Assembly (NCBI RefSeq): GCF_937859865.1
Contig: NZ_CALMAT010000005.1
Span: 5,627-50,176, forward strand
DNA length: 44,550 bases
Origin: an uncultured Mucilaginibacter sp.
GTDB taxonomy: Bacteria; Bacteroidota; Bacteroidia; Sphingobacteriales; Sphingobacteriaceae
Direction of reading: 5' to 3'
Shown here: positions 1 through 7,918 of the stretch, piece by piece
Layout: every line of letters begins with the position of its first letter
How positions within the stretch are numbered: the first letter of the stretch is position 1
Position numbers and translations under genes: made by a program
Notes under the pieces: generated by a model
The model's input: the letters and a program-made list of their open reading frames with translations, nothing else
What the model was told of the DNA's origin: nothing
Database searches by the model: none

Positions 1-13
1 CCTTTAACCTTTC

Positions 14-3000
14 TCAAACAACCATATTTACAATGCGGCCTTTTACGACGATCACTTTTTTAGGTTTTTGCCCGGCCAGGTATTTTTGTACGCTTTCATC
101 GGCCAGAACCATTTCTTCCACTTCTTTCTGGTCTAAACTAAGCGGAATATTCAAGTTAGTTTTTGTTTTTCCGTTGATAGAAATAGGGTACGAAAAAGCA
201 TCTTCTACCAAATATTCAGGATTAAATTTCGGATAAGTTGCATAAGATAAAGTTCCGGCCTGGTTGCCCAACAGCTTCCATAATTCTTCGCAAATGTGCG
301 GTGCATAAGGCGATAAAATAATTACCATATCCTGCAGAATGCTTCTTTTAGCACACTTGAGTTCGGTTAGTTCATTCACTGCGATCATAAAGCTGGAAAC
401 GGAAGTATTGAAGGAGAAACGCTCTACATCGTCTTCCACTTTTTTAATGATTTTATGTAAGGCTTTCAGTTCGGCTTTTGTTGGTGCTTCGTTTATCACC
501 CTAAAATTGAAAGCATCATCATGAAACAATTTCCAAAACTTCCGCAGAAATTTAAAAACGCCTTCAATGCCGTTGGTGTTCCAGGGTTTGGATTGTTCCA
601 GCGGACCTAAAAACATTTCGTACATCCGCAATGTATCCGCGCCATAACGTTCAATCATTTCATCAGGATTGACTACGTTAAACTTGGATTTGGACATTTT
701 TTCTACTTCTGGTTTAGTATAGAAAAATTTATCTTCACCATCATTATTATCAAATGGATGAAACAGGCCTTTGTGCCAACATCCAGCTTCGCAAAGAAAA
801 ATGGCACTTTTGTATTCTGAGCCAGAATTATCCTCGATAAATTTTTGAATATTTAATTGATTGGTTTTCGTATCTACACAATTTATATTTACATTGATTT
901 CATAACTATAATACAAATTATTAAAACCATCTTCCTCTCGTTCACTTTCCTTTTTATCTAAGTATATCCTTACATTATTACTGATAACTAATTTTGCGCC
1001 TTCTTTAGCCTCAATTTTCACACCACGGATATCAAAATAATGCCATTTGTTTATAGTAACATGAGTTTTTTCCGAAACTCCTTGAATCATTCCCTGATTA
1101 ATCAATTTTTTAAAAGGCTCTTCGGCTTCCACTAAACCCAAATCTTTCAAAAACTTGTTCCAGAAACGGCTGTATAATAAATGTCCCGTTGCATGTTCAC
1201 TTCCACCGATGTACAAATCCACATCTTTCCAGTATTCTATCGCTTCTTTTGAGGCAAACTCTTGGTCATTCTGCGAATCCATATAACGATACCAGTACCA
1301 GCTGCTTCCCGCCCAACCTGGCATGGTGCTTAATTCGTAAGGGTAAGAATTAACATTACCTTCTTTAAAACTCCCCTCTTGAATAGTTCCATCTTCATTA
1401 AACCGTGCAAGACGTATTTCAAAATCTGTTCTTTCAACATATTTCCAATTCTCAGCCCTGGCTAATGGAGGTTCACCACTTTCAGTTGGCAAATATTTAT
1501 TAACTGCAGGTAAAATTAGCGGTAGTCTATTTTTGCTAACTAATTGCGGCAAACCATCTTTAAAATAAACCGGAACAGGTTCGCCCCAGTAACGCTGCCG
1601 GCCAAAAATAGCATCGCGCATCCGAAAGTTAACTTTAGCTTTTCCAGCACCGAGTTCTTCCAGTTTGGCAATCACGGCGGCAGTTGCTTCCTTGTAAGTC
1701 ATGCCGTTAATGAAATCGGAATTGATGTAACGGCCTTCTTTGGTTGCATCTGCTTCTTTTAGCACCTCTTTTTGGGTATCTAAAATGGCAACAATCGGCA
1801 AATTAAAATGCGTTGCAAAACGATGATCGCGCGCATCGCCGGAAGGAACGCCCATCACCGCGCCGGTTCCGTATCCGGCCAAAACATAATCGGCAATCCA
1901 AACCGGAATTTTCTCATCGTTCAGCGGGTTAATTACATAACTGCGTGTAAAAGCGCCCGAAACAGTTTTGGTATTGGCCATGCGGTCCAGCTCCGATTTC
2001 TTTTTCGCCTGATCAATGTAAGCATCAATATCGGCCTGCTGGTCTGGCGTGGTTAAATCTTTCACCAGTTCATGTTCTGGTGCCAAAACCACGAAAGTTA
2101 CGCCAAAAATCGTATCAACGCGTGTGGTAAAAACAGCAATTTTTGCCGGTTCCAGCGGACTATCCTGCGATAATTTAAAGTTGCCCACAACCGGTTCCAC
2201 TTCAAATTCGACCATTGCCCCAACACTTTTGCCAATCCAATTGCGCTGCATTTCTTTCAGCGGTTCCGGCCAGTCAATCGTATCCAAACCTTTCAGCAAA
2301 CGTTCGGCGTAAGCGGTGATGCGCATGCTCCACTGCATCATTTTTTTCTGTTCCACAGGATAACCGCCGCGTTCAGAAAAACCGTCTTTCACTTCATCAT
2401 TGGCCAAAACGGTCCCTAATGCTGCGCACCAGTTTACGGTGCTTTCGCGGAGATAAGTCAAACGGTATTTCAGTAGTTCTTCCTGTTTTTCGATTTCGGA
2501 AAAGACAGCCCATTCTTCTGCAGAAAAACTGCGCACATCTTCATCCGATACTGCTTTTACCGATGTATTTCCTTCAGCCTCAAACTTTTGAATTAAGGTA
2601 GAAATGGATTCTGCTTTATCCGTTTCCAGGTTGTACCAGGAATTGAACAGTTGCATAAAAATCCACTGCGTCCATTTATAATAATCCGGCGAGCTGGTTC
2701 GTACTTCGCGGCTCCAATCAAAAGAAAAACCAATTTGGTCTAACTGACGACGATATGTGGCAATATTTTGTTCGGTGGTGATGGCCGGATGTTGTCCGGT
2801 TTGTATCGCATATTGTTCTGCCGGCAAACCGAAAGAATCATAACCCATCGGATGCAGCACGTTAAAACCTTTTAAGCGTTTGTATCGCGCAAAAATATCT
2901 GAAGCGATATAACCCAGCGGATGGCCAACATGCAAACCCGCGCCCGAAGGATACGGAAACATGTCCATCACATAATATTTAGGTTTTGGAGAGTTATTAT

Positions 3001-3073
3001 GAGCTTCAAAAGTATTTTTTTCGGCCCAAAACTTTTGCCATTCGCTTTCTATTTTTTTAAACTGATAATCCAT
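14..3073 (-). CDS. leuS: Leucyl-tRNA synthetase
   Basis: Class I aminoacyl-tRNA synthetase that charges tRNA-Leu in the cytoplasm. The frame is complete at 1019 residues, starting MDYQFKKIE. The HIGH motif is HVGH at residues 48-51 and the KMSKS motif is at 792-796. The editing (CP1) domain lies between about 240 and 440, and the C-terminal anticodon-binding region has the usual ELTELK and SPYAPHICEELW segments. An insert around residues 150-205 looks normal for Bacteroidota LeuRS. From memory the protein is longer than relatives (about 930-950): there is extra sequence around 555-590 and in the stretch between MIQGVSEK and KMSKS (about 660-790), which is also AT-rich. The frame stays open, so I read it as functional. 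Two copies of the dispersed 12-base motif lie inside the gene. It is transcribed away from the toxin-like pair to its right. Confidence 0.97.
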   Translation of the reverse strand: MDYQFKKIESEWQKFWAEKNTFEAHNNSPKPKYYVMDMFPYPSGAGLHVGHPLGYIASDIFARYKRLKGFNVLHPMGYDSFGLPAEQYAIQTGQHPAITTEQNIATYRRQLDQIGFSFDWSREVRTSSPDYYKWTQWIFMQLFNSWYNLETDKAESISTLIQKFEAEGNTSVKAVSDEDVRSFSAEEWAVFSEIEKQEELLKYRLTYLRESTVNWCAALGTVLANDEVKDGFSERGGYPVEQKKMMQWSMRITAYAERLLKGLDTIDWPEPLKEMQRNWIGKSVGAMVEFEVEPVVGNFKLSQDSPLEPAKIAVFTTRVDTIFGVTFVVLAPEHELVKDLTTPDQQADIDAYIDQAKKKSELDRMANTKTVSGAFTRSYVINPLNDEKIPVWIADYVLAGYGTGAVMGVPSGDARDHRFATHFNLPIVAILDTQKEVLKEADATKEGRYINSDFINGMTYKEATAAVIAKLEELGAGKAKVNFRMRDAIFGRQRYWGEPVPVYFKDGLPQLVSKNRLPLILPAVNKYLPTESGEPPLARAENWKYVERTDFEIRLARFNEDGTIQEGSFKEGNVNSYPYELSTMPGWAGSSWYWYRYMDSQNDQEFASKEAIEYWKDVDLYIGGSEHATGHLLYSRFWNKFLKDLGLVEAEEPFKKLINQGMIQGVSEKTHVTINKWHYFDIRGVKIEAKEGAKLVISNNVRIYLDKKESEREEDGFNNLYYSYEINVNINCVDTKTNQLNIQKFIEDNSGSEYKSAIFLCEAGCWHKGLFHPFDNNDGEDKFFYTKPEVEKMSKSKFNVVNPDEMIERYGADTLRMYEMFLGPLEQSKPWNTNGIEGVFKFLRKFWKLFHDDAFNFRVINEAPTKAELKALHKIIKKVEDDVERFSFNTSVSSFMIAVNELTELKCAKRSILQDMVIILSPYAPHICEELWKLLGNQAGTLSYATYPKFNPEYLVEDAFSYPISINGKTKTNLNIPLSLDQKEVEEMVLADESVQKYLAGQKPKKVIVVKGRIVNMVV
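339..350 (-). repeat. Dispersed 12-mer (GAAG type) inside leuS
   Basis: On the minus strand it reads TAAAAGAAGCAT, an exact match. It is read in leuS as Ala-Lys-Arg-Ser-Ile, using AGA AGC codons. Confidence 0.7.
1751..1761 (-). repeat. Near-copy of the dispersed 12-mer inside leuS
   Basis: Minus strand TAAAAGAAGCA, an 11 of 12 match. Its 5' neighbour GGTGC resembles the GGTGG/GGTGC seen before other copies. It is read as Leu-Lys-Glu-Ala, so a chance match is possible. Confidence 0.4.
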
Positions 3074-3161
3074 TTTCGCTTGTCCAGGAGAATTGAACCG
3101 CGAAAATAAAAAAATTGGGTGGTTAAAAATTGATTATTCGGAAGTATCAATTTTAGGGTGG

Positions 3162-3173
3162 TAAAAGAAGTAC
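3162..3173 (+). repeat. Dispersed 12-mer, extended form, between leuS and the PBECR-like gene
   Basis: TAAAAGAAGTAC with the extended upstream part TTTTAGGGTGG; the last base deviates. It lies between the divergent leuS and the toxin-like gene. Confidence 0.6.
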
Positions 3174-3231
3174 GGAAGAAGTTTGGAAAGACTGAAAGCC
3201 AAGGTTTATTGGTTAATTACTTTTTGTAGTT

Positions 3232-3540
3232 TTGTTAGTGTTTACAGTTAAAAGTATTACCGATAAAACAATCAGACTAACCGATGAACGTTGGTTGCAT
3301 ATTGTAGAAGGTCATCCTGAAATGGCCGGACATTTAAACGACGTTTTATTGGCAGTAGCAGCACCGGAAATGATTTTGCAAGGAGGAACGGATGAACTGC
3401 TTGCAACTGTTTCTACATATAAAAACAAATGGCTGGTCGTAGTTTATAAGGAATATGAAACGGATGGCTTTATTTTAACAGCTTATTTTACCTTAAAAAC
3501 CAACAAACTTTTAAAAAGAAAGATTTTATGGCAGAAGTAA
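3232..3540 (+). CDS. PBECR-like (barnase/EndoU/ColE5/RelE fold) putative toxin
   Basis: A 102-residue protein. The stretch with IRLTDERWLHIVEGHPEM followed by PEMILQ, LLATVSTYKNKWLVVVYKE and GFILTAYFT matches my memory of small stand-alone proteins assigned to the phage-Barnase-EndoU-ColE5/RelE-like (PBECR) nuclease group, found next to DUF2283. The His of HPEM and the Glu/Lys of the VVVYKE strand are candidate functional residues. The start is uncertain: TTG at 3232 or GTG at 3238. The 3' end overlaps the DUF2283 start by 13 bases, indicating co-translation. A toxin role is inferred from family and context and is not visible directly. Confidence 0.7.
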   Translation: MLVFTVKSITDKTIRLTDERWLHIVEGHPEMAGHLNDVLLAVAAPEMILQGGTDELLATVSTYKNKWLVVVYKEYETDGFILTAYFTLKTNKLLKRKILWQK

Positions 3541-3755
3541 TTATTAACGACATTATGCAGGCACTTAAAGCGGTAAGCCACAGCAATGCAGATAATTTGC
3601 ATATCCGTTTTGATAAAGAAGCCGATGTAATGTATGTCAGTTTCGGCCCTCCGGTTCCTGCAGATGACAGTGAGTTAGGCGAAGACAATATTTTATACCG
3701 CTATAAAAACGGAGAAATTATTGGGCTTACTGTAACCCATTTTAGTAAATGGTAA
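3528..3755 (+). CDS. DUF2283 protein, putative antitoxin partner
   Basis: A 75-residue protein with the DUF2283 pattern: IRFDKEADVMYVSFG, an acidic ADDSELGEDNILYRYK stretch, then GEIIGLTVTHFSKW. The family is a small beta-rich domain typically encoded beside RelE/PBECR/DUF4258-type toxins, which suggests an antitoxin role. It starts inside the last codons of the preceding gene (13-base overlap), so the two form one translational unit. The stop is followed within 15 bases by the inverted-repeat element at 3767. Confidence 0.8.
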   Translation: MAEVIINDIMQALKAVSHSNADNLHIRFDKEADVMYVSFGPPVPADDSELGEDNILYRYKNGEIIGLTVTHFSKW

Positions 3756-3766
3756 AAGCAAAAGCC

Positions 3767-3923
3767 TAAGAAGCTGTTTAAATTCATACACCAAAAATGC
3801 CCATGCTTCTTTTACCCTATAAAAATTGGTGTATGCATCAACCCAAACCAATCAAAAAATAGGTACTTCCTATTTTTTAGGTGATAAAAGAAGCATAAAA
3901 AATAAATTCCTAAACAGCTTCTA
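3767..3923. repeat. MITE-like inverted-repeat element, copy E1
   Basis: A gene-free stretch (3756-4055) filled by repeats. The ends are TAAGAAGCTGTTTA (3767-3780) and TAAACAGCTTCTA (3911-3923), inverted copies of each other. Inside are two inverted 12-mer copies with their AT tracts: minus-strand copy at 3803-3814 followed by CCCTATAAAAATTGGTGT, and plus-strand copy at 3885-3896 preceded by TTTTTTAGGTGA. The whole 157 bases can fold into one long imperfect hairpin. It has no coding capacity. Confidence 0.8.
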
Positions 3924-3928
3924 AGCGT

Positions 3929-4012
3929 ATGTTTAAATTAATATCAGGCACATTGATTTGCCAGGATTGATCATAATGCTTCTTTTACCCTATAAAAATT
4001 AGTGTTTACACC
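3929..4012. repeat. Truncated half of the inverted-repeat element
   Basis: Directly after E1, a second left half: ATGTTTAAATTAAT, then the minus-strand 12-mer at 3976-3987 with CCCTATAAAAATTAGTGT behind it. No matching right half follows before the next gene at 4056. Confidence 0.6.
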
Positions 4013-4055
4013 AATTTCAATAAACTAAAGCCCATTTTTTAACTTAGCTTCGGCA

Positions 4056-5282
4056 ATGGAAGAAAAAAATTTCAGAGAAACAGCTTATCTATTGCCATTG
4101 GCAAATACAGGGGCAGTTTATCCGGAGCACTTTGGCGCATTGGGCGATGGCATCACTGATGATAGTTTAGCTTTGCAAGCTGCAATAGATTCAATTGCCA
4201 ATGCTGGTTCTGGTTATGTTTCTTTAAAGGGCGGAAAAGTTTATAACCTGTCTAAACCTATCCATATCATTAATAAATCAATCCTTTTTGACGGTGCAAA
4301 TGCTACGCTAAATTTGACCGCTGATGCTGCTTCTATATTAAATATCAATAGTTCAAAATGTGAAATCAGAAACCTGAGCTTTGTTAAACAAAAAAATGTC
4401 AAGGCTACTACGGCAATATTTGTTACCGGACTGGAAAATGTATTCAACAATATTTCTTCAAGAGACCAAAAGTTTGAAAACTTCTTTCTGGCACAAAATC
4501 TAAAAGAATCGCACTTTAGAAACATCAGGGTTGACTTGGATATTGCTAACCATACCGGCAATATTTTTAAATTAGAACATTGTGTAAACAACACATTTTC
4601 TGATTCAATGATTGGTTATTGCAACAAAGCTTTTTACGGTTCAAGTTCTGCCCATCCTACTTTTGGTTATAAAAACGAAGGGGTGCTCATTGCCAATGTT
4701 ATTGTTGTTTATGCTGCAGCCGCCTGCAATTTTGATTTTGTAACCTTTCTATCCATCACAAATTCAATCTTTGATTTCTGTTTAACGTATGGCGTATACT
4801 GCAGCAACGGGCAGGATTTAAAAATAGCAAATACATGGATTGCATCTGATACGGCAAATAATTTTTTGGCGGTTGGCACAACTCCAAATTTTGATGATGC
4901 TGCCGTAATGAATTGTACGTTAACAAAAACAATAAACAGCACAACAGCAAATGCGTTTGGGCTATCGGGCACAAATTCAAAAGTTATCGGAAATGTTGTT
5001 AAAAATGGAATGGATGGCGGTGCGGTTACACGTGGCGCCGTAATTGGAAATTCTTATGTTGGCAATGGTTCGCCAATTGCATTTGGCGGTTTACAAACTT
5101 TTATAGAAGGCAATTTAACAGTAAACACCATAACGGTTACGAATGAAACCCTGCTTAAAGCTAAAGGCTTGGCCGAAAATGCCACTGCTGGTTTGCATGG
5201 TACAGTGCCATTAAAAGTAGCCGGTTTTATTATTGTTAATATCGCCGGCAATGACCAAAAGATCCCTTATTTTAACCTTTAA
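4056..5282 (+). CDS. Right-handed beta-helix protein, pectate-lyase-3-like
   Basis: A 408-residue protein. Residues about 22-75 (YPEHFGALGDGITDDSLALQ, then AIDSIANAGSG, VSLKGGKVYNL) match the N-terminal signature of the Pectate_lyase_3 / GH55-like beta-helix superfamily shared by phage tail spikes and polysaccharide-binding enzymes. The rest is rich in short Asn/Ile/Val strands typical of helix coils (for example CEIRNLSF, NTFSDSMIG, VIGNVVKNG). No clear signal peptide is visible. The C-terminus (KVAGFIIVNIAGNDQKIPYFNL) resembles the end domain of such phage or prophage proteins. Substrate and activity cannot be told. It stands alone between repeat copies at 3976 and 5376, suggesting an accessory gene. 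Confidence 0.75.
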   Translation: MEEKNFRETAYLLPLANTGAVYPEHFGALGDGITDDSLALQAAIDSIANAGSGYVSLKGGKVYNLSKPIHIINKSILFDGANATLNLTADAASILNINSSKCEIRNLSFVKQKNVKATTAIFVTGLENVFNNISSRDQKFENFFLAQNLKESHFRNIRVDLDIANHTGNIFKLEHCVNNTFSDSMIGYCNKAFYGSSSAHPTFGYKNEGVLIANVIVVYAAAACNFDFVTFLSITNSIFDFCLTYGVYCSNGQDLKIANTWIASDTANNFLAVGTTPNFDDAAVMNCTLTKTINSTTANAFGLSGTNSKVIGNVVKNGMDGGAVTRGAVIGNSYVGNGSPIAFGGLQTFIEGNLTVNTITVTNETLLKAKGLAENATAGLHGTVPLKVAGFIIVNIAGNDQKIPYFNL

Positions 5283-5375
5283 AAATAATTTGCTTCCTTA
5301 ACTAATTTTTGAAAACGCAACACAGGACAAAATTTATAATTCATTAAAAATTGTTCAACACCAAATTTATACCGG

Positions 5376-5387
5376 TAAAAGAAGCAT
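5376..5387 (+). repeat. Dispersed 12-mer, extended form
   Basis: TAAAAGAAGCAT preceded by AAATTTATACCGG. It lies 4 bases from the stop codon of the small acidic protein gene. Confidence 0.75.
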
Positions 5388-5391
5388 CGCC

Positions 5392-5601
5392 CTAATCCTC
5401 CTTCGGCGCATCCGTAACCGATTGCACCGGCTGTTCCTCGTTTTGGTAATACTCGGCCGGGTTTTCGGTTTTGGCTTTGGCATCATCGTCGTGGTAAGTT
5501 TCATCTTCTTTGCGCAGCTTGCTTTGGTGGCCTTCATCTACTTTTTCAAAAGTTTTATCGTCCGAAGGGGAAGGCTTGTTGTGGTCGTTTGCTTTTTCCA
5601 T
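5392..5601 (-). CDS. Small acidic hydrophilic protein, unknown function
   Basis: A 69-residue, highly charged, probably disordered protein (DDKTFEKVDEGHQSKLRKED, then DDDAKAKTENPAEYYQNEEQ). There is no signal peptide or membrane segment. Similar short acidic proteins are common as uncharacterised genes in Sphingobacteriaceae; I do not recognise a named family. The gene is squeezed between two inverted copies of the dispersed 12-mer: one 4 bases past its stop and one a single base upstream of its start codon. Confidence 0.6.
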   Translation of the reverse strand: MEKANDHNKPSPSDDKTFEKVDEGHQSKLRKEDETYHDDDAKAKTENPAEYYQNEEQPVQSVTDAPKED

Positions 5602-5602
5602 G

Positions 5603-5614
5603 ATGCTGTTTTTA
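5603..5614 (-). repeat. Dispersed 12-mer (ACAG type) at a start codon
   Basis: Minus strand TAAAAACAGCAT, exact, ending one base before the ATG of the small acidic protein gene. Confidence 0.7.
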
Positions 5615-5738
5615 TCTACCTAAAACTGTTATGGCGGCAAATAGTTCTGCAAAAAATTTGGCCTAAAGCAAGCTGTTAATATTTGTTAAACTTTTAGGCA
5701 TCAATTTCAGTATGCTAAAATTAAAGTCAATATTGTTT

Positions 5739-5746
5739 TACCTTTG
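5739..5746 (+). promoter_or_regulatory. Putative Bacteroidota -7 box upstream of ftsX
   Basis: TACCTTTG fits TAnnTTTG and lies 37 bases before the ftsX ATG. No good TTTG -33 element is visible, so this is weak. Confidence 0.35.
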
Positions 5747-5783
5747 AACAGGCTTTTTCTATTTTCGCAAAAAGGTTTGGGCT

Positions 5784-6665
5784 ATGTTAGAAGAATTTGA
5801 AGCAAGCGCTTCGGCAAAAAAAACAAAAACAATCTATATTTCTACCGTCATCAGCATTGCTATAGTTTTGTTGATGGTGGGTTTGTTGGGTTTGATTTTG
5901 GTACATGCACACAATTTATCGCGTTATGTAAAAGAAAACATCGTGCTGAACATAATTGTGGACGATGCCGCCCGCGAAACCGACATTTTACAGTTGCAAA
6001 AACAGTTAGACGTAAACCCGCAGGTAAAACAAACGCAATACATTACCAAAGAACTGGCCGCACGCAACCTGCAAAAAGACATGGGCGAAGATTTTATCAA
6101 GTTTTTGGGCTACAACCCGCTGCTTTCGTCCATTGATGTTTACCTCAAGGCCGATTATGCCAACAACGCCAACATCACCAAATTTAAAGCTGAACTCACT
6201 AAAAACCCATTGGTAAAAGAAGTAATCTACCAGCAATCGTTGGTTGATTTGATGAACCAAAAAATTTATTCCATCAGTTTGGTGATCCTGGCTTTTGCCG
6301 GCATTTTCCTGATCGTTTCCATCGCTTTGATCAACAATACCATCAGCCTGGCCATTTATTCGCAACGCTTTCTCATCAAATCCATGCAATTGGTAGGCGC
6401 AACCAAAGGCTTTATCCGCTGGCCTTTTGTCGGTTTTGCTTTGTTGCACGGCTTGTTGGGCGGCTTTATTGCAATTATCCTGCTGGTTGGCCTATTGTAT
6501 TTAGGTTACAGCGAAATCCCGGATTTGGTTTTATTGAAAAACTACTACGAGTTCGGCATTATCTTCCTGGCAATCATTGGCCTCGGCATGTTCATTTCCG
6601 GCTTCAGCACTTTCCTGGCCGTCAACAAATTCCTCCGTTTAAAACTTTACGATTTATATAGATAA
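5784..6665 (+). CDS. ftsX: Cell division protein FtsX
   Basis: Membrane subunit of the FtsEX ABC-type complex, which couples septation to peptidoglycan hydrolase activation. At 293 residues it is the usual size, with the FtsX layout: cytoplasmic N-terminus, TM1 at about 23-46, a periplasmic domain (about 50-150, containing VNPQVKQTQYITKELA), then three TM segments near 165-190, 215-245 and 260-280. The partner ftsE is not in the window, as is common in Bacteroidota. It begins the conserved run ftsX - DUF3098 - uppP - truB - ribF with gaps of only a few bases. The VKEVI stretch contains a near-copy of the dispersed motif (6213-6224). Confidence 0.93.
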   Translation: MLEEFEASASAKKTKTIYISTVISIAIVLLMVGLLGLILVHAHNLSRYVKENIVLNIIVDDAARETDILQLQKQLDVNPQVKQTQYITKELAARNLQKDMGEDFIKFLGYNPLLSSIDVYLKADYANNANITKFKAELTKNPLVKEVIYQQSLVDLMNQKIYSISLVILAFAGIFLIVSIALINNTISLAIYSQRFLIKSMQLVGATKGFIRWPFVGFALLHGLLGGFIAIILLVGLLYLGYSEIPDLVLLKNYYEFGIIFLAIIGLGMFISGFSTFLAVNKFLRLKLYDLYR

Positions 6666-6667
6666 AA

Positions 6668-6901
6668 ATGGCACTTAAACACACCGAAAAAGAGGTAAAA
6701 CCAATACCTTTTGTATTTAACCAAAGCAATTACCGCTGGATGCTCATCAGCATGGCCATCGTTGTTGTTGGTTTTCTATTGATGACCGGCGATACCGACA
6801 TTTACGATTTCCGCAAAATTGTATTGGCGCCGGTACTTGTATTAGCTGGTTTTGGTTTAGGTTTTTATGCGATTTTAAAAAAACCTGAAACAAAAGCATG
6901 A
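6668..6901 (+). CDS. DUF3098 two-helix membrane protein
   Basis: A 77-residue protein with two membrane helices (about 22-40 and 53-70), separated by [18 protein letters not shown]. This matches the DUF3098 family, almost always encoded between ftsX and uppP in Bacteroidota. Its function is unknown; context points to the cell envelope or division. It starts 2 bases after ftsX ends and overlaps the uppP start by 4 bases (ATGA). Confidence 0.88.
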   Translation: MALKHTEKEVKPIPFVFNQSNYRWMLISMAIVVVGFLLMTGDTDIYDFRKIVLAPVLVLAGFGLGFYAILKKPETKA

Positions 6902-7689
6902 ATTTGATCCACGTTATTATTCTGGCCATTATTGAAGGCATAACCGAATTTTTGCCCATCTCTTCTACCGGCCACATGGTTATTGCCAGCGCTTTTATGG
7001 GCATCGGGAAAAACGATTTTGTAAAGTTGTTTGAGGTTTGCATCCAATTGGGCGCCATACTTTCGGTGGTGGTGCTTTATTACAAACGCTTTTTTCGCTC
7101 CATTGATTTTTATTTAAAGTTGGTTGTTGGCGTTATCCCGGCTGTTATCGTTGGTGTTTTATTTAAAAAGAAGATTGATGTGCTGCTCGAAAGTCCGCTT
7201 GTGGTAGCTGCCATGCTGCTGATTGGCGGTATTGTTTTGCTTTTTGTGGACGACTGGTTTAACAAACCTGTTGTGGATAAAGAAAAGGAAATTGATTATC
7301 GAACTGCTTTTAAAGTGGGTTTGTTTCAATGTCTGGCTGTCATTCCGGGCGTTTCCCGTTCGGCTGCAACCATTGTCGGCGGGATGAGCCAAAAACTTTC
7401 GCGCAAAGCAGCAGCCGAATTTTCTTTTTTCCTGGCCGTTCCAACTATGTTTGGCGCAACGGTAAAAGAATTGTGGGATTACCATAAACACCATGCGCAA
7501 ATGTTCGACGGCGATCAGATCAAGTTCCTGCCGATTGGCAATGTTATTGCTTGTGTGGGTGCCTTGCTCGCCATTAAAACTTTTATCACCTACTTAGAAA
7601 AACACGGTTTTAAACTTTTTGGCTGGTACCGTATTATTGTTGGAATTGTATTGATCGCTTTATATTTTGCAGGGCATTTATCTGCATGA
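6898..7689 (+). CDS. uppP: Undecaprenyl-diphosphatase UppP/BacA
   Basis: Integral membrane phosphatase that converts undecaprenyl diphosphate to the monophosphate, recycling the lipid carrier for peptidoglycan and other glycans. It has 263 residues, about the family size. The two signature stretches are present: [14 protein letters not shown] near the N-terminus (catalytic Glu and the SSTGH segment) and [10 protein letters not shown] in the middle. There are about eight hydrophobic helices. Translationally coupled to DUF3098 by an ATGA overlap. Confidence 0.96.
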   Translation: MNLIHVIILAIIEGITEFLPISSTGHMVIASAFMGIGKNDFVKLFEVCIQLGAILSVVVLYYKRFFRSIDFYLKLVVGVIPAVIVGVLFKKKIDVLLESPLVVAAMLLIGGIVLLFVDDWFNKPVVDKEKEIDYRTAFKVGLFQCLAVIPGVSRSAATIVGGMSQKLSRKAAAEFSFFLAVPTMFGATVKELWDYHKHHAQMFDGDQIKFLPIGNVIACVGALLAIKTFITYLEKHGFKLFGWYRIIVGIVLIALYFAGHLSA

Positions 7690-7690
7690 G

Positions 7691-7718
7691 ACTAAAAAAT
7701 AGGTGGTAAAAGAAGTAT
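7691..7718 (+). repeat. Dispersed 12-mer, extended form, after uppP
   Basis: TAAAAGAAGTAT at 7707-7718 preceded by CTAAAAAATAGGTGG, immediately after the uppP stop codon (TGA, 7687-7689). Confidence 0.75.
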
Positions 7719-7727
7719 CTTTAGAAC

Positions 7728-7907
7728 ATGAACGAAATATTTTTTTTGATTAAGGAAGCAGTAGAAGGCGGTTATACCGCACATGCTTTAAGTGAAGCCA
7801 TTTTTACAGAAGCAGAAACATTGGATGAACTCAGATCAGAAATTGAGGAAGCCGTATTTTGTCATTTTGATAGAAACCCTTTACCAAAAATCATACTAAG
7901 TACTTAA
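7728..7907 (+). CDS. HicB-like antitoxin-type small protein (orphan)
   Basis: A 59-residue protein: MNEIFFLIKEAVEGGYTAHA, then LSEAIFTEAETLDELRSEIE and EAVFCHFD, ending PLPKIILST. It matches the short HicB-like beta-alpha-beta family often misnamed 2-oxoisovalerate dehydrogenase. Such proteins usually sit beside a HicA toxin of about 70-80 residues; none is present, since truB starts 11 bases downstream. It interrupts the otherwise conserved uppP-truB junction and has a copy of the dispersed motif on each side (7707-7718 and 7927-7938), suggesting a later insertion. Confidence 0.8.
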   Translation: MNEIFFLIKEAVEGGYTAHALSEAIFTEAETLDELRSEIEEAVFCHFDRNPLPKIILST

Positions 7908-7918
7908 TTTTCCAAATT

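Noticed and set aside
14-3073. Frameshift or intein in leuS because of its length
   Set aside because: The frame is open from start to stop, HIGH and KMSKS are intact, and no intein splice motifs (Cys/Ser start, His-Asn end) were seen.
3227-3234. TAGTTTTG as promoter -7 box for the PBECR-like gene
   Set aside because: It overlaps the candidate start codons, so it could only work if translation starts further downstream, where no good start exists.
3767-3987. Repeated arms resembling a small CRISPR array
   Set aside because: Copies are inverted and irregularly spaced, spacers are not of constant length and no cas genes are present.
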